This document shows positions 15,468 to 24,179 of a stretch of DNA of 40,935 nt, piece by piece (positions within the stretch are counted from its first letter, which is position 1; every line of letters starts with the position of its first letter). The stretch lies in IMG/VR virus record IMGVR_UViG_3300043425_000923, positions 1 to 40,935 of that record; one strand, 5' to 3'. This stretch comes from a virus. The position numbers were made by a program, and so were the translations under genes. The notes under the pieces were generated by a model. It was not told where the DNA came from. It searched no databases and worked only from the letters and a program-made list of their open reading frames with translations.

Positions 15468-16919
15468 TCAGTACCCCGTGTAGGCGTCGAACACCGCACG
15501 CTGGACCGCGTCCAGCTGGCGACGGATCTGGAACAGCGACTCTTGGAACTCGGTGTCGTCGGCAGCGTTCTGCTCGGCCTGGCTGGCGTCGGCCAGGGCG
15601 GCGTTGAGCATCTCGTCTTGGTTGAGCATGGTGTACACCTGCTCGGGCTTCATGTTCGCCGACCGCGCCAGCTGCTCGACATCCATGCCGATCTGCTGCG
15701 ACATGGTGTCGTAGTCGGCCTGCGCCGAATCCTTGGCCGCCTGCTCGCTCGCTCGAGCCGCCTCGGCGTCGGTCGGACCACCCGAGATCCGGTTCGTGTA
15801 GTCGGCGTAGCTCTCGCCGACGTTGTACGTCGGGGTCAGCGCCTCGATGAGATCCTTCACCTCGACGTTGGCGAACATCGGGTCGTTCATGGCGATCCGG
15901 TTCATCGCCTCCTGAATGACCGACGGGTCGTTGAGCAGTCTCGACTGCTCACGAACGGCACCACCGAGCTGATCCTTGGCGCCGGCGATGCTCTTCGAGA
16001 GGCTGCGACGCAGCTCGGGCGGCACGGTGTCCTTCAGCTGCTTCTCGTAGGCACCCTCGAGCGACTTGTCACCCATCCGGTAGCCGACCAGCGCCTGCGC
16101 CTGGGGGTTCGACTTCGCTGCGATCATGCGCAGCCGGGCCGCCTCGCGCCCCATCGCCTGCTGGGCCTGCTTGGTGTACAGGCCCGCATCGGTGTTGAAC
16201 TCCATGCCCTTGGCGCGCTCGTCGTAGTCCTTCGCGCGCTTCGCCAGGTCAATGCCTCGAGCGACCGGCTGCTCGTAGTTCTGGCGCAGCCAGTCGGCGA
16301 ACGGCATCTTCGCCCGCTCCGACCCCTTGGCAGCGAGCTCGATGCGGTTCTTGTTCGTCATCAGCTCGCCCATGCCACGGGTGATCTGGCGGGCTCGGAT
16401 CGCTTCCTTGCGGACGTTGCCGCCCACCTCAGCGGTTGCCTTGTCGGCGAGCGCCTTCTTCAGCTCGTTCACGGTGAACTTCGTGCTGCCACCGCCGCCA
16501 CCGCCACCGCCGCCACCGCCCGACGAGCGACGCTGCGCCTGGAGCAACGCCAGCTGCGCCTTCGTCTGTGCGTCGATGACCGATGCCTGGTCGCGGGCGA
16601 TCGTGTCGACCAGCGAGCGAGCCGACTCGACGTTGTGGGCGTACTCGTTCCAGCGGGAGGTGCGGCGCGCGGTGTCGGCGTTGAAGTCGGCCGCCTGCTG
16701 GGTCATGTTCAGGGCGGCCATGTCGTAGGGCTCGCTCGTCGCCGACTCGATGCTGCCCATCGATGCACCAGGCGCACCGCGCCCAGCTGCCTCTGCGAGC
16801 GCCGTGTCGACGGCCGCCTTCTTGCGGCGCGCCACCTCCTGCTGGGCCTCGAGGTAGGCGTTGGCACCGTCGATGCCGCCGGCTGCCTGTGCGCTCAGAA
16901 GTGCCGAATCTGCGCTCAT
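15468..16919 (-). CDS. Probable internal virion protein
   Basis: This 483-aa, mostly helical, Ala/Gln-rich protein starts MSADSALLSAQAAGG. It has a run of 11 glycines (around residues 134-144) separating an N-terminal coiled coil from a C-terminal helical half. No enzyme motif is recognised. Its size, composition and place between the small structural genes and the giant ejection protein match podovirus internal core proteins. ATG 16919 overlaps the previous stop as ATGA. The function is inferred from context. Confidence 0.6.
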   Translation of the reverse strand: MSADSALLSAQAAGGIDGANAYLEAQQEVARRKKAAVDTALAEAAGRGAPGASMGSIESATSEPYDMAALNMTQQAADFNADTARRTSRWNEYAHNVESARSLVDTIARDQASVIDAQTKAQLALLQAQRRSSGGGGGGGGGGGSTKFTVNELKKALADKATAEVGGNVRKEAIRARQITRGMGELMTNKNRIELAAKGSERAKMPFADWLRQNYEQPVARGIDLAKRAKDYDERAKGMEFNTDAGLYTKQAQQAMGREAARLRMIAAKSNPQAQALVGYRMGDKSLEGAYEKQLKDTVPPELRRSLSKSIAGAKDQLGGAVREQSRLLNDPSVIQEAMNRIAMNDPMFANVEVKDLIEALTPTYNVGESYADYTNRISGGPTDAEAARASEQAAKDSAQADYDTMSQQIGMDVEQLARSANMKPEQVYTMLNQDEMLNAALADASQAEQNAADDTEFQESLFQIRRQLDAVQRAVFDAYTGY

Positions 16920-17428
16920 TTCTGCCCCTGGTAGAACTTGAGCAGCTGATCCTGCTGATCCTTCTGCGCCTTCGCCGTGGCCTTGCGGGTCGCCTCGTCC
17001 TGCTCGGCGCCCAGCATCCGCTCGACGGTCTGCTGACGGAGCGAGTCCTCGACCTGGCCGTAGGCACGATCGATCGCCGTGAGCCGGTTGGCCTTGCCTT
17101 CGGCGAGCTGCGACATCTGGCGGCCACGCTCGGCGTCCTGCTTCGCATACCGGTCGTTCGCCTCACCGGACGAGAAGATGCCCCTCGAGACGAGGTTGGC
17201 GGTCAGGTTCTGGCGGCCCTGCTCGTAGTTCCGGCCGGCGTCGTCGACGGAACGGATGTAGTCGCGGCCGGTCTGCCCACGGTCGCGCGCCCGCGTGTCC
17301 TCGGCGTTGGAGAGGGTCATGCCGACCCCCCGCAGATACGCCATGAGGGCAGGGGTGTAGAACGGCTTGTTCCTGGCGTCGAGTTGCAGCTTGCTGAGGA
17401 CTCCACGGGTGTAGTCGTCGAGCGCCAT
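16916..17428 (-). CDS. Probable small internal virion protein
   Basis: This 170-aa, highly charged, helical protein (MALDDYTRGVLSKLQLD, then many Arg/Gln/Lys) resembles the first of three ejection-type proteins in podoviruses. GGAGG lies 6 bases before ATG 17428. Its last codons overlap the next start (ATGA). No family is recognised. Confidence 0.55.
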   Translation of the reverse strand: MALDDYTRGVLSKLQLDARNKPFYTPALMAYLRGVGMTLSNAEDTRARDRGQTGRDYIRSVDDAGRNYEQGRQNLTANLVSRGIFSSGEANDRYAKQDAERGRQMSQLAEGKANRLTAIDRAYGQVEDSLRQQTVERMLGAEQDEATRKATAKAQKDQQDQLLKFYQGQK

Positions 17429-17441
17429 GATGGGCCTCCGC

Positions 17442-17696
17442 TCAGTACAGGGCGAGGATGAGGGTGGCGGTCGTGCCCGTGGCTCGGACGCGCACGGCCG
17501 TCATGTCGAGCTTGTAGCCCGCGGTGATGCCCGAGACGAGCACGGTGGAGCCGCCGCCGGTGATGAGCGAGATCGCGCCAGCGCCACCGACCCACAGCGC
17601 CTTGCAGGGGCCGTCGGGCAGGTCGGCGGTGTCGCTCGGAGTGACGGCCTTGGCGTCGATGGCCGGGCCGATGAGGCCGTAGTTCAGCTGGGGCAT
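17442..17696 (-). CDS. Spike base protein (Rcc01079-like)
   Basis: This 84-aa beta-rich protein has the pattern of the spike base family described from Rhodobacter gene transfer agents: AVTPSDTADLPDGPCKALWVGGAGAISLI, GGGSTVLVSGI and ATGTTATLILALY. These proteins mount head spikes or fibres. ATG 17696 overlaps the previous TAA (TAATG) and follows GGGGAGG. Its presence in the late operon supports a role in the virion. Family recognition is by motif memory. Confidence 0.7.
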   Translation of the reverse strand: MPQLNYGLIGPAIDAKAVTPSDTADLPDGPCKALWVGGAGAISLITGGGSTVLVSGITAGYKLDMTAVRVRATGTTATLILALY

Positions 17697-17908
17697 TAGC
17701 CCTCCCCTGTGGTGCGGTTGCCGATGATCGGTTCGACGGGGTCGCCGCGTCGGGCTGCGATGCCGTTGCCGAGGATGTACCCGCCGATGGCGGTGAGGAA
17801 CGGGACGCCTGCTTCGCTCGAGACGTGATCCGTCATCATCAGCAGCGTCATGAAGCCCGACAGCACCAACGCCGCGACGAGCTTCGGAAGGTTGTTCACG
17901 GACATCAT
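17696..17908 (-). CDS. Probable holin
   Basis: This 70-aa protein has two hydrophobic segments (LPKLVAALVLSGFMTLLMM, and VPFLTAIGGYILGNGIAA) and a charged C-terminus, the size and layout of a small phage holin. It directly follows the amidase gene with an ATGA overlap at 17905-17908, forming a lysis cassette. It would form membrane lesions that release the endolysin. ATG 17905 is an alternative start. Confidence 0.7.
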   Translation of the reverse strand: MMSVNNLPKLVAALVLSGFMTLLMMTDHVSSEAGVPFLTAIGGYILGNGIAARRGDPVEPIIGNRTTGEG

Positions 17909-18612
17909 GCCCCCTTGGTCGGACAGGTGCCGCCGGCACCCTCGTAGAAAGCCGCCACCCGGCTCGCCACCTGGCGTCGCAGCTCGTCCATCTGACGGAT
18001 GCGCTGCTGACCAGGGCAGGTCTTGCCGACGTAGATCGACCACTCCTTGAACTGGCTGTGGTAGCCGATGCCGGTGTCGTCCCACGTCGTCGGCGCCGTG
18101 CAGGCGATCCGATAGGCGACGCATTGGACGGTGGTCATGGCGACCAGGGCGTGGAACTGCTGCTGCGCCCACGGGGTGGTCTGCAGCGAGGCCGCGCCGA
18201 AGTCCTGCGTCTCGCAGGACAGGGCGCCGTACCGGTTGCCGAGGTGCGTCCAGCTGTTGCCCTTGTAGTTGTTGTCGGCGCGCACGTTGAACGGCATCGC
18301 CTGGATGATCGTGCCATCGAGGTTGCACAGGGTGTGCGCCTCGCCGGTGATGTCGCCGCGGTTCCAGTACGCCCAGGCGTTCCACCACGGGATCTTCGTG
18401 GGGGCGGCCTGCGAGTGCAGGATGACGTTGCGCGGCGTGATCTTCGGCTGGGTGGCAGCTTCGGGCAGCGGCTTGTAGAGCACACCGGGGCCGTGGAGGA
18501 CGTGGTCAGCGTCGAGCCAGAAGCCGCCGGTGGCGAACTTGATGATGTCGAGCTTCGAGGTCTTGCCGTTGAGGCCGAGGCCACGGAAGGCGAGGTGAGG
18601 GGCGGCGGTCAT
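17905..18612 (-). CDS. N-acetylmuramoyl-L-alanine amidase endolysin
   Basis: This 235-aa protein fits the amidase-2/PGRP fold. VILHSQAA places zinc ligand His66, GIGYHSQF places His185, and KTCPGQQRI places Cys199. Between them is the conserved core (EAHTLCNLDGTIIQ, GALSCETQDFGAA). It would cut the MurNAc-L-Ala bond during lysis. There is no signal peptide, so it depends on the adjacent holin. ATG 18612 has GGAGG 8 bases upstream; GTG 18627 would add five residues. The last 10-15 residues contain another CPT motif. Confidence 0.85.
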   Translation of the reverse strand: MTAAPHLAFRGLGLNGKTSKLDIIKFATGGFWLDADHVLHGPGVLYKPLPEAATQPKITPRNVILHSQAAPTKIPWWNAWAYWNRGDITGEAHTLCNLDGTIIQAMPFNVRADNNYKGNSWTHLGNRYGALSCETQDFGAASLQTTPWAQQQFHALVAMTTVQCVAYRIACTAPTTWDDTGIGYHSQFKEWSIYVGKTCPGQQRIRQMDELRRQVASRVAAFYEGAGGTCPTKGA

Positions 18613-18649
18613 GTGGGAGTCCTCCACAGGTGGGCGATGGGTTCGGGTG

Positions 18650-19438
18650 TCATGCGGACACCCGTCGGACGGCCACGGCGTGCGAGTAGACGCAGGTGCC
18701 GCCGGTGGCGTTCAGGACGTTGCAGACGATGGTTCCGGCGGCAGCGATCGGGACGGTGACCGCGAACGACTCGGTGATGCTGGTCACCGCCATCTCGTAC
18801 ACGGTGCCGCCGGCAGTGATTTTCGCCAGCGTGCCGAGGCCGGCGCTCGGCGTGCCCGACGTGCAGCTCAGGTCGAGCGCAACAGCCCACGTTCCCGCCT
18901 CGGGGACGGTCACCGTCGCACTGCCGACGGCCGACATGGCGTCGGTGTCCAGCGTCTCGGTGTCTGCGGACAGGTTGGCGTTGCCGCCGTTCGCGATCGA
19001 CGTGCCCGTACCGGACCAGTTGCCACCCATGAGGCCCGAGACGAGCAACCAGTTCGTCCCGTCGAAGACGCGCACGCGCGACTTGTCCGTCTCGAAGATC
19101 AGCTGGCCGGCGATCGAGCCCGCCGGGCGGGTCGACGAGGTGCAGATGATGAGCGGCCGCTGGGTGGCGACGAACTTCGTGTGGTCGACCGAGAGCGCAG
19201 CGAGCTCGTTGTAGCCGACGGCGTTGTTGGCGATGCGGGCCTGGTCGACCCAGTCGGCCGCCTCGATCGTCTGGAATCGCTGGTCGACCGTCGCCACAGC
19301 ACCGGACGGGTTGGAGCCGAGCTCGTTGATGATGTCGGTCAGGGCGTTCGAGACAGCGTTGTGGTCACCCGCATGGTTGGTGTCCATCGAGGTGAGATTC
19401 CCGCGCGAGTTCGGTGGGACGGTCGGGGGGTACGCCAC
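18650..19438 (-). CDS. Tail fibre / receptor-binding candidate
   Basis: This 262-aa protein begins MAYPPTVPPNSRGNLTSMDT, then a helical stretch resembling trimerising fibre starts (NHAGDHNAVSNALTDIINEL), a short FETDKSRVRVFDGTNWLLV module as found in phage fibres, and a C-terminal beta-rich domain (GGNWSGTGTSIANGGNANLS onward). It is likely a virion surface protein, possibly receptor-binding. The GTG start at 19438 has AGGA 9 bases upstream. The 65-base gap before it contains an operator-like site, the only such site inside the late operon. Confidence 0.65.
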   Translation of the reverse strand: MAYPPTVPPNSRGNLTSMDTNHAGDHNAVSNALTDIINELGSNPSGAVATVDQRFQTIEAADWVDQARIANNAVGYNELAALSVDHTKFVATQRPLIICTSSTRPAGSIAGQLIFETDKSRVRVFDGTNWLLVSGLMGGNWSGTGTSIANGGNANLSADTETLDTDAMSAVGSATVTVPEAGTWAVALDLSCTSGTPSAGLGTLAKITAGGTVYEMAVTSITESFAVTVPIAAAGTIVCNVLNATGGTCVYSHAVAVRRVSA

Positions 19439-19460
19439 GGTCTGATCCTACTTTCCCATC

Positions 19461-19490
19461 TGCAACACGTCAGTGATGCAACCGGTTGCT
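19461..19490 (-). promoter_or_regulatory. Operator-like site inside the late operon
   Basis: TGCAACCGGTTGCT (19477-19490) matches the TGCAAC-N2-GTTGCA operator at 11 of its 12 defined bases, and a further half-site TGCAAC lies at 19461-19466. It is in a 65-base gap between the long fibre gene and the gene starting at 19438. It could block or reduce readthrough transcription (a stoperator-like role) or control an internal promoter. No convincing -10/-35 pair is visible. Confidence 0.55.
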
Positions 19491-19503
19491 CATTGGGTGG
19501 TGC

Positions 19504-21549
19504 TCAGGTGAGGTTGAACGCCTGAGCGGCGACGGAATGGAACGTCCACACGGCGCTGGTGTTGGGCAGGACCGACAGGCCGGCGAACAACGTCGCCCCG
19601 GTCGTGTCGAACGCTGCCGACGTGACGTTGAACATCTGCTGCTGCTGCACATTGGCGATACCTGTGTTCGTGTTCTTGTGCCACAGGGTGATCGTCGCCA
19701 ACGCCAACGCCGTCGCCGACGAGCCCGACAGCGACAGCTCGATGTCGAACCAGCCGGTGTCGGCCGCCGCTGTCTGGACAGCAAATGCGTTGAAGCTGCA
19801 GCGGGCCGCGTCAGCGATGGCCCCGGCGGTGCCGAACCGGACGAAGATCTGTGGGGCAGCTGTGCCGAAGGCGGTCTTCGAGAACGTGGCACGCCAGCGC
19901 AGGTGGGTTCCCGCCTTGATGCGACCACCGATGGCGAGGCTCGAGCCCGTGAGGTAGGTGTCGGTGGCGTTGATCGCCTGCGTCGCCGAGTTGCCGTTGA
20001 CGATGAGCTGAGGTAGCGGCAACGTCTGGAATGTCGCATCACCCCGCAGGTAGGTGGTGGTCGTGCCGGGCGGCGCCAGGGTCGCGAGCGAACCGAGGCC
20101 GAGGTTGGTGCGCGCCGTCGCCACCGACAGCACGTCCGACAGGTTGTTCGCGCGCAGCATGTCGCCACCACCGGCAATCGACTGCCAGGTGGCGTCACCA
20201 CGCAGGAACGTGGCGGTCGAGCCGCCGGAAGGGACCAAGCCCTTCAGGACCGTGGTGAACACGTCGAGCAGGGTGGTGGCCTGGGTTCCGGTGAGGTCTT
20301 CGGGATCGCCCGTGCCCGCCGTCAGCCGCCCCTTCAGGGTGGCGGTCGCCATGTTCGCCAGCTTCGTGTTGTCGACGGCGTCGTTCACGATCTTGATCGT
20401 CGACACCGTGTTGTCGGTCGGCGTCCGAGTGTCGGTGAACCGGGCGTCGTTCCCCAAGGGCACCGTGGTGCCCGTGGTGCCCGTCGGGATCTGAGCGATC
20501 GGCACCTTGATGCTCGCGTCGAGAGATGCGTAGCCGTTGGCGGCGGCCTTCTCCGACTCGAGCTGGTACTGCGTGTGAGGGTCACCTGTGGTCAGGCCCG
20601 CCAGGTTGTTGTGGCTGATCGGGTCGGTGCCGCCCGAGCTGTGCGTCGATGCGTGCGCCGTCGGCGTGCGCGCGTCAGTGAACCGGGCGTCGTTCCCGAA
20701 TGGCACCGTGGTGCCCGTGGTGCCCGTGGGGATCTGAGCGATCGGCACCTTGGTGCCTGCGTCGAGGGAGGCGTAGCCGTTGGCGGCGGCCTTCTCCGAC
20801 TCGAGCTGGTACTGCGTGTGAGGGTCACCGGTGGTGAGGCCGGCAAGGTTGTTGTGGCTGATCGGGTCGGTGCCGCCCGAGCTGTGCGTCGATGCGTGCG
20901 CCGACGGGGTGCGGGAGTCGGTGAGCCGCGTGTCGTTGCCCTGCACCACTTCGGTCGCAGCGGCGTTGCCGGTGGCCGGGACATCCTTCGTGGCCGCCGT
21001 GCCGAGGCCGAGGTTGGAGCGCGCCGTCGTGACGTTGGTGAGGTCGGACAGGTTCGATGCCTTCTGCGCCGCCCCGGTGATGCGGGAGTCGTCACCGGCA
21101 GCGACGGTGCCGGCCGCGGTGCCGACGTTCAGGGTCGCAGCGCCGCCGAGCCCGAGGTTGGAGCGCGCCGTGGTCACGTTCCCGAGGTCGGAGAGGTTCG
21201 ATGCCTTCTGCGCCGCCCCGGTGATCCTCGAGTCGTCACCGGCAGCGACGGTGCCGGCCGCGGTGCCGACGTTCAGGGTCGCAGCACCACCGAGCCCCAG
21301 GTTCGAGCGCGCCGTGGTCACGTTCGCCAAGTCGGACAGGTTGTTCGCTGCCAGGAGCGCCCCGGCGGCGGCGGCCGCCAGGTACGGCAGGGTGTTCCAG
21401 GCGGTCACACCGTTGCCGACCTTCAGCTTCGGGGCTGTGGCCGGCGCAGCGACATCGATCTCGATGCCGATCTCGCCGACGCCGAGCACCGGGTTGTTGG
21501 TCGCCCAGTTGGCGGCCGTGTCACGCCTGCTGCGGATCTGCACGCTCAC
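19504..21549 (-). CDS. Tail fibre protein with tandem repeats
   Basis: This 681-aa protein starts with a major-tropism-determinant N-terminal-like module (IRSRRDTAANWATNNPVLG, GEIGIEID, KLKVGNGVTAWNTLPY). The shaft repeats NLSDL-x-NVTTARSNLGLG and two 81-residue blocks containing HASTHSSGGTDPISHNNLAG. The C-terminal domain (about 540-681, starting LIVNGNSATQAI) is beta-rich and could be the receptor-binding or capping part. It is probably a trimeric fibre. The GTG start overlaps the previous stop (GTGA at 21546-21549). No chaperone or peptidase domain is recognised. Confidence 0.8.
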   Translation of the reverse strand: MSVQIRSRRDTAANWATNNPVLGVGEIGIEIDVAAPATAPKLKVGNGVTAWNTLPYLAAAAAGALLAANNLSDLANVTTARSNLGLGGAATLNVGTAAGTVAAGDDSRITGAAQKASNLSDLGNVTTARSNLGLGGAATLNVGTAAGTVAAGDDSRITGAAQKASNLSDLTNVTTARSNLGLGTAATKDVPATGNAAATEVVQGNDTRLTDSRTPSAHASTHSSGGTDPISHNNLAGLTTGDPHTQYQLESEKAAANGYASLDAGTKVPIAQIPTGTTGTTVPFGNDARFTDARTPTAHASTHSSGGTDPISHNNLAGLTTGDPHTQYQLESEKAAANGYASLDASIKVPIAQIPTGTTGTTVPLGNDARFTDTRTPTDNTVSTIKIVNDAVDNTKLANMATATLKGRLTAGTGDPEDLTGTQATTLLDVFTTVLKGLVPSGGSTATFLRGDATWQSIAGGGDMLRANNLSDVLSVATARTNLGLGSLATLAPPGTTTTYLRGDATFQTLPLPQLIVNGNSATQAINATDTYLTGSSLAIGGRIKAGTHLRWRATFSKTAFGTAAPQIFVRFGTAGAIADAARCSFNAFAVQTAAADTGWFDIELSLSGSSATALALATITLWHKNTNTGIANVQQQQMFNVTSAAFDTTGATLFAGLSVLPNTSAVWTFHSVAAQAFNLT
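20438..20923 (-). repeat. Two tandem 243-bp repeats in the fibre gene
   Basis: The blocks 20438-20680 and 20681-20923 are nearly identical in DNA and encode an 81-residue fibre shaft unit. The period is an exact multiple of three, so unequal recombination would change fibre length without a frameshift. Confidence 0.85.
20999..21338 (-). repeat. Tandem 144-bp repeats in the fibre gene
   Basis: The unit beginning GGTTCGATGCCTTCTGCGCC recurs at 21051 and 21195 (period 144, 48 codons), with a partial copy on the low-coordinate side. It encodes the NLSDL/TARSNLGLGGAATLNVG module. Confidence 0.85.
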
Positions 21550-22004
21550 AGTGATGCTCCTCCGTTGATTACCGACGTGAACGACGCCGTGGTCGAGTCG
21601 CCGCCATCGAACGTCGCCGACGACGAGCTGCTGCCGCCACCCGACCCGCCGGGCGGTGCCGCCCAGGTGCCGTCGGCGCGCAGGAAGTTCGTGGACCCGC
21701 CGCCGGATGCGGGCACCACCCCCTTGGTGGTGGAGGTGAACTGGTCGAGCAGCGCGGTCGCTCCCGAGCTGGTTGCGGTGGCGAACGCTCCGAGCCCCAG
21801 GTTCGACCGGGCGGTCGACACACTGAGCACGTCGGAGAGGTTGTTCGAGCGGAGCATGTCGCCCCCGCCGCCACCCCCGCCGCCGCTGGCGGCGAGCTCA
21901 TTGAGCCAGTCCTCGAGCTGGCGGTCACGCTCGTCGAGGATCGCAGCTTCCGAGGAGTCGCCACGCAGCTGCGACCAGCGGATGATGAACTGGAAGAGCC
22001 TCAT
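21546..22004 (-). CDS. Small fibre-associated structural protein
   Basis: This 152-aa protein has a hydrophobic/helical N-terminus (MRLFQFIIRWSQLRG), an eight-glycine run, and then the fibre-like motif NNLSDVLSVSTARSNLGLG, which also occurs in the next gene. The Gly/Ser-rich C-terminal part appears flexible. It may connect the nozzle-like protein to the fibre, or be a short fibre itself. It starts at 22004 with a TGATG overlap. Confidence 0.6.
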   Translation of the reverse strand: MRLFQFIIRWSQLRGDSSEAAILDERDRQLEDWLNELAASGGGGGGGGDMLRSNNLSDVLSVSTARSNLGLGAFATATSSGATALLDQFTSTTKGVVPASGGGSTNFLRADGTWAAPPGGSGGGSSSSSATFDGGDSTTASFTSVINGGASL

Positions 22005-23554
22005 CACGTCCTCTGCGAGCGCACATCCAGGCCGACGACGATGTCGCGGATGGCGACGCCCCGCATGTCGGTCACGTTGATGCGGAACCCTGAGCCGAAG
22101 CCCTGGTCGCCGATGGCGAAGCGGGCGATGAGGTCGGAACCGGAGGTCGACACCTCGTTCCACGCCACCCGAGCATGCTGTTCGGGGCTGGTGGAGCTGC
22201 GGTCGTCGTACGGGCTCAGAGTCTCGACGGAGACACCGAAGCCCGACATCAGCTTGCTGGCCTCGGTGGCGTTCGAACCGATCTTCCATGCCCGATACCG
22301 GACCTGCACACTGCGAACCCGCACGTCGCGGCCCTGGGGATCGAACCAGGCTCGTGTCTGCAGGTAGGCGTCGATCGGAGTGTCGACGCCGTCGCCGAGC
22401 GATCCGAGGGTGTCGCTGGCGATCGGCGGGCGGTCGGCGTCGATGTTCCAGGCGTACAGCTGCAACGCTTCACCGGCTGTGGTCGACTTCTTCGCAGCCA
22501 AGATGGTGCCGGGCGTGGAGATGCCGTAGCCGTTCTCGATCACGTCGGGGGCGTAGCCGGCCAGGCTGACACCGAGGTCGTGGTAGGAGGCGCCACCCGA
22601 CTCGGCGAACATGATGACGCTCGAGGTGGCGCCGTTGTCGTAGCCGAAGATGTTGGTGCGCCCGGTGGGCGACGCCATCACGGCCTGCGACGCCAGAGGG
22701 TTGAACGCCGGCACGACATGGTCGAGCAGCAGCGACGAGCGAGAGCCGTTGAAGAGGGCCGGGTTGTAGGACCGCGGCCAGTAGACGATGCGGTTGTCGG
22801 CGGTGGCGCCAGCGCCGCGCGCATCGACGGGGCCGTCGCCGCTGGTCGCCTGCCGGATGGCGCTGCTGGTGCCGATGACACCCGTGATCGCCCACCAGCC
22901 GCTGCGCTTGCCGACGAACAGGGTGTTGTAGACGGGGACGATCGCGGTGATCGGCTCGCTGTCACCCACGTCGAGGTAGTTGCCGACCGGCCAGACCGAG
23001 AAGTCGAAGCCGCCGGCCGTGATCTGCGAGAACCACAGCCGGTACGGGGTGACGGAGTCGACACCGACGCAGTACAGGTTCCAGCGCCGGATGAAGCTGA
23101 ACGGCGACGGGGTGGTGACCGCGGTGGTCGTCATGCCCGACGTGTTGTGCCGGTAGAGGGCGTTGTCGACGAGGGCGAAGATCAGCGAGTCGGTCTGCGC
23201 GACGTACGTCACCCACTTCGACGGGGTCACCGGGTAGGCGGCGAACGGGGTCGCCACACCGGCGCCGGCCTCGAGCCCGGTCAGCGGGATCATGTACGTC
23301 CTGTCGGCGGTCACCAGGGCGTTCGAGCCGAGAGTGGCGAAGCCCTTCGGCCCGTTGGCGACCGGCACGGTGATGCCGCCGCCACCGGACACGGTGACGG
23401 CGAGCGACTTGAGCCCCCAGCGCGGCCCGATGAGCCCCGAGTTGTACATGTGGACGTTGCGCCCGTACCAGGCGTTCTGTGGGGCCATGCCGGGGTCGAG
23501 GCGGCCGGCGTTCCCTGCGGACCAAGAGTCGAAGCGGACGAACAGGTCGGGCAT
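22004..23554 (-). CDS. Tail nozzle-like protein (T7 gp12-type candidate)
   Basis: This 516-aa, beta-rich protein (MPDLFVRFDSWSAGNAG) has repeated short beta-strand units such as WVTYVAQTDSLIFALVDNALYRH and VFGKR-like turns, suggesting a propeller. Its size and order (adaptor, then this gene, then fibres) match nozzle proteins of short-tailed phages. It starts by TGATG overlap at 23554. The assignment depends on synteny and beta-repeat character, not a recognised motif. Confidence 0.55.
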   Translation of the reverse strand: MPDLFVRFDSWSAGNAGRLDPGMAPQNAWYGRNVHMYNSGLIGPRWGLKSLAVTVSGGGGITVPVANGPKGFATLGSNALVTADRTYMIPLTGLEAGAGVATPFAAYPVTPSKWVTYVAQTDSLIFALVDNALYRHNTSGMTTTAVTTPSPFSFIRRWNLYCVGVDSVTPYRLWFSQITAGGFDFSVWPVGNYLDVGDSEPITAIVPVYNTLFVGKRSGWWAITGVIGTSSAIRQATSGDGPVDARGAGATADNRIVYWPRSYNPALFNGSRSSLLLDHVVPAFNPLASQAVMASPTGRTNIFGYDNGATSSVIMFAESGGASYHDLGVSLAGYAPDVIENGYGISTPGTILAAKKSTTAGEALQLYAWNIDADRPPIASDTLGSLGDGVDTPIDAYLQTRAWFDPQGRDVRVRSVQVRYRAWKIGSNATEASKLMSGFGVSVETLSPYDDRSSTSPEQHARVAWNEVSTSGSDLIARFAIGDQGFGSGFRINVTDMRGVAIRDIVVGLDVRSQRT

Positions 23555-24174
23555 CAGATCCAGCCGTCCCGGCGCACCCGCGGCACGACCGGGCCGGTGG
23601 AGCGACGCAGTGCGTTGCGCATGCGCCGGATCCAGTTCGCCACGTCTTGGTCGCAGGCGTCCTTGATGCCACGCAGCTCCTCGCGCATGGCGATGTTGGC
23701 GGCGGCCGCGGCGACGACCGAACCGTGCCACTGGTCAGGGATGAGGGGCTCGTCCTCGTCGGCGACCAGCTCGATCGTCTGCCGGTAGTAGAGGTGCGTC
23801 ACGGTGTACGCCTGGTCGGGCGTTTCGACGAGCACGATGTTGTTCCCGACGATGCCGTAGGCGTCGGGTGCGCCGGTTGCGAGGTCCGACTTCGCCAACG
23901 CCTGGGTGGGCGAGACGTTGTACAGGATGCGCTGGCTGCCGCCGGTGTTGCGCAGCAGGATGCTGCGGGTGGCGCGATAGTTCGCCGGCAGGGCGTAGGT
24001 GTCGGTGCCGGCCACGGTGGTGAAGGTGTCCGTCACCTCGAGCCACGGCCAGTGGTACTCGGCGTCGATCTGCTCGAGCGCCTGGTTGACGGCGTCGTCG
24101 ATCACGCTCGACGGGATGAACTGGTCACCCGAAGCGATGCCGGCGCGGTTGCGCACCTTCTCGCGGTACTCCAT
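23554..24174 (-). CDS. Head-tail adaptor protein
   Basis: This 206-aa protein begins MEYREKVRNRAGIASGDQF, then a helical segment (SSVIDDAVNQALEQIDAEY), a beta region (FTTVAGTDTYALPANYRATR) and a long C-terminal helix. This pattern is common in adaptors of short-tailed phages (T7 gp11-like position). It would dock to the portal ring and to the nozzle. ATG 24174 is preceded by GAGG at very short spacing; GTG 24183, overlapping the upstream stop as GTGA, is an equally plausible start. Confidence 0.65.
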   Translation of the reverse strand: MEYREKVRNRAGIASGDQFIPSSVIDDAVNQALEQIDAEYHWPWLEVTDTFTTVAGTDTYALPANYRATRSILLRNTGGSQRILYNVSPTQALAKSDLATGAPDAYGIVGNNIVLVETPDQAYTVTHLYYRQTIELVADEDEPLIPDQWHGSVVAAAAANIAMREELRGIKDACDQDVANWIRRMRNALRRSTGPVVPRVRRDGWI

Positions 24175-24179
24175 GAGCC

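Noticed and set aside
19504-21549. Diversity-generating retroelement acting on the fibre
   Set aside because: Despite the tropism-determinant-like N-terminus, no reverse transcriptase gene or template/variable repeat pair was seen.
22323-22350. T-loop-like GGTTCGATCCCC on the minus strand
   Set aside because: It lies inside the nozzle-like gene in frame and has no complementary acceptor stem nearby.
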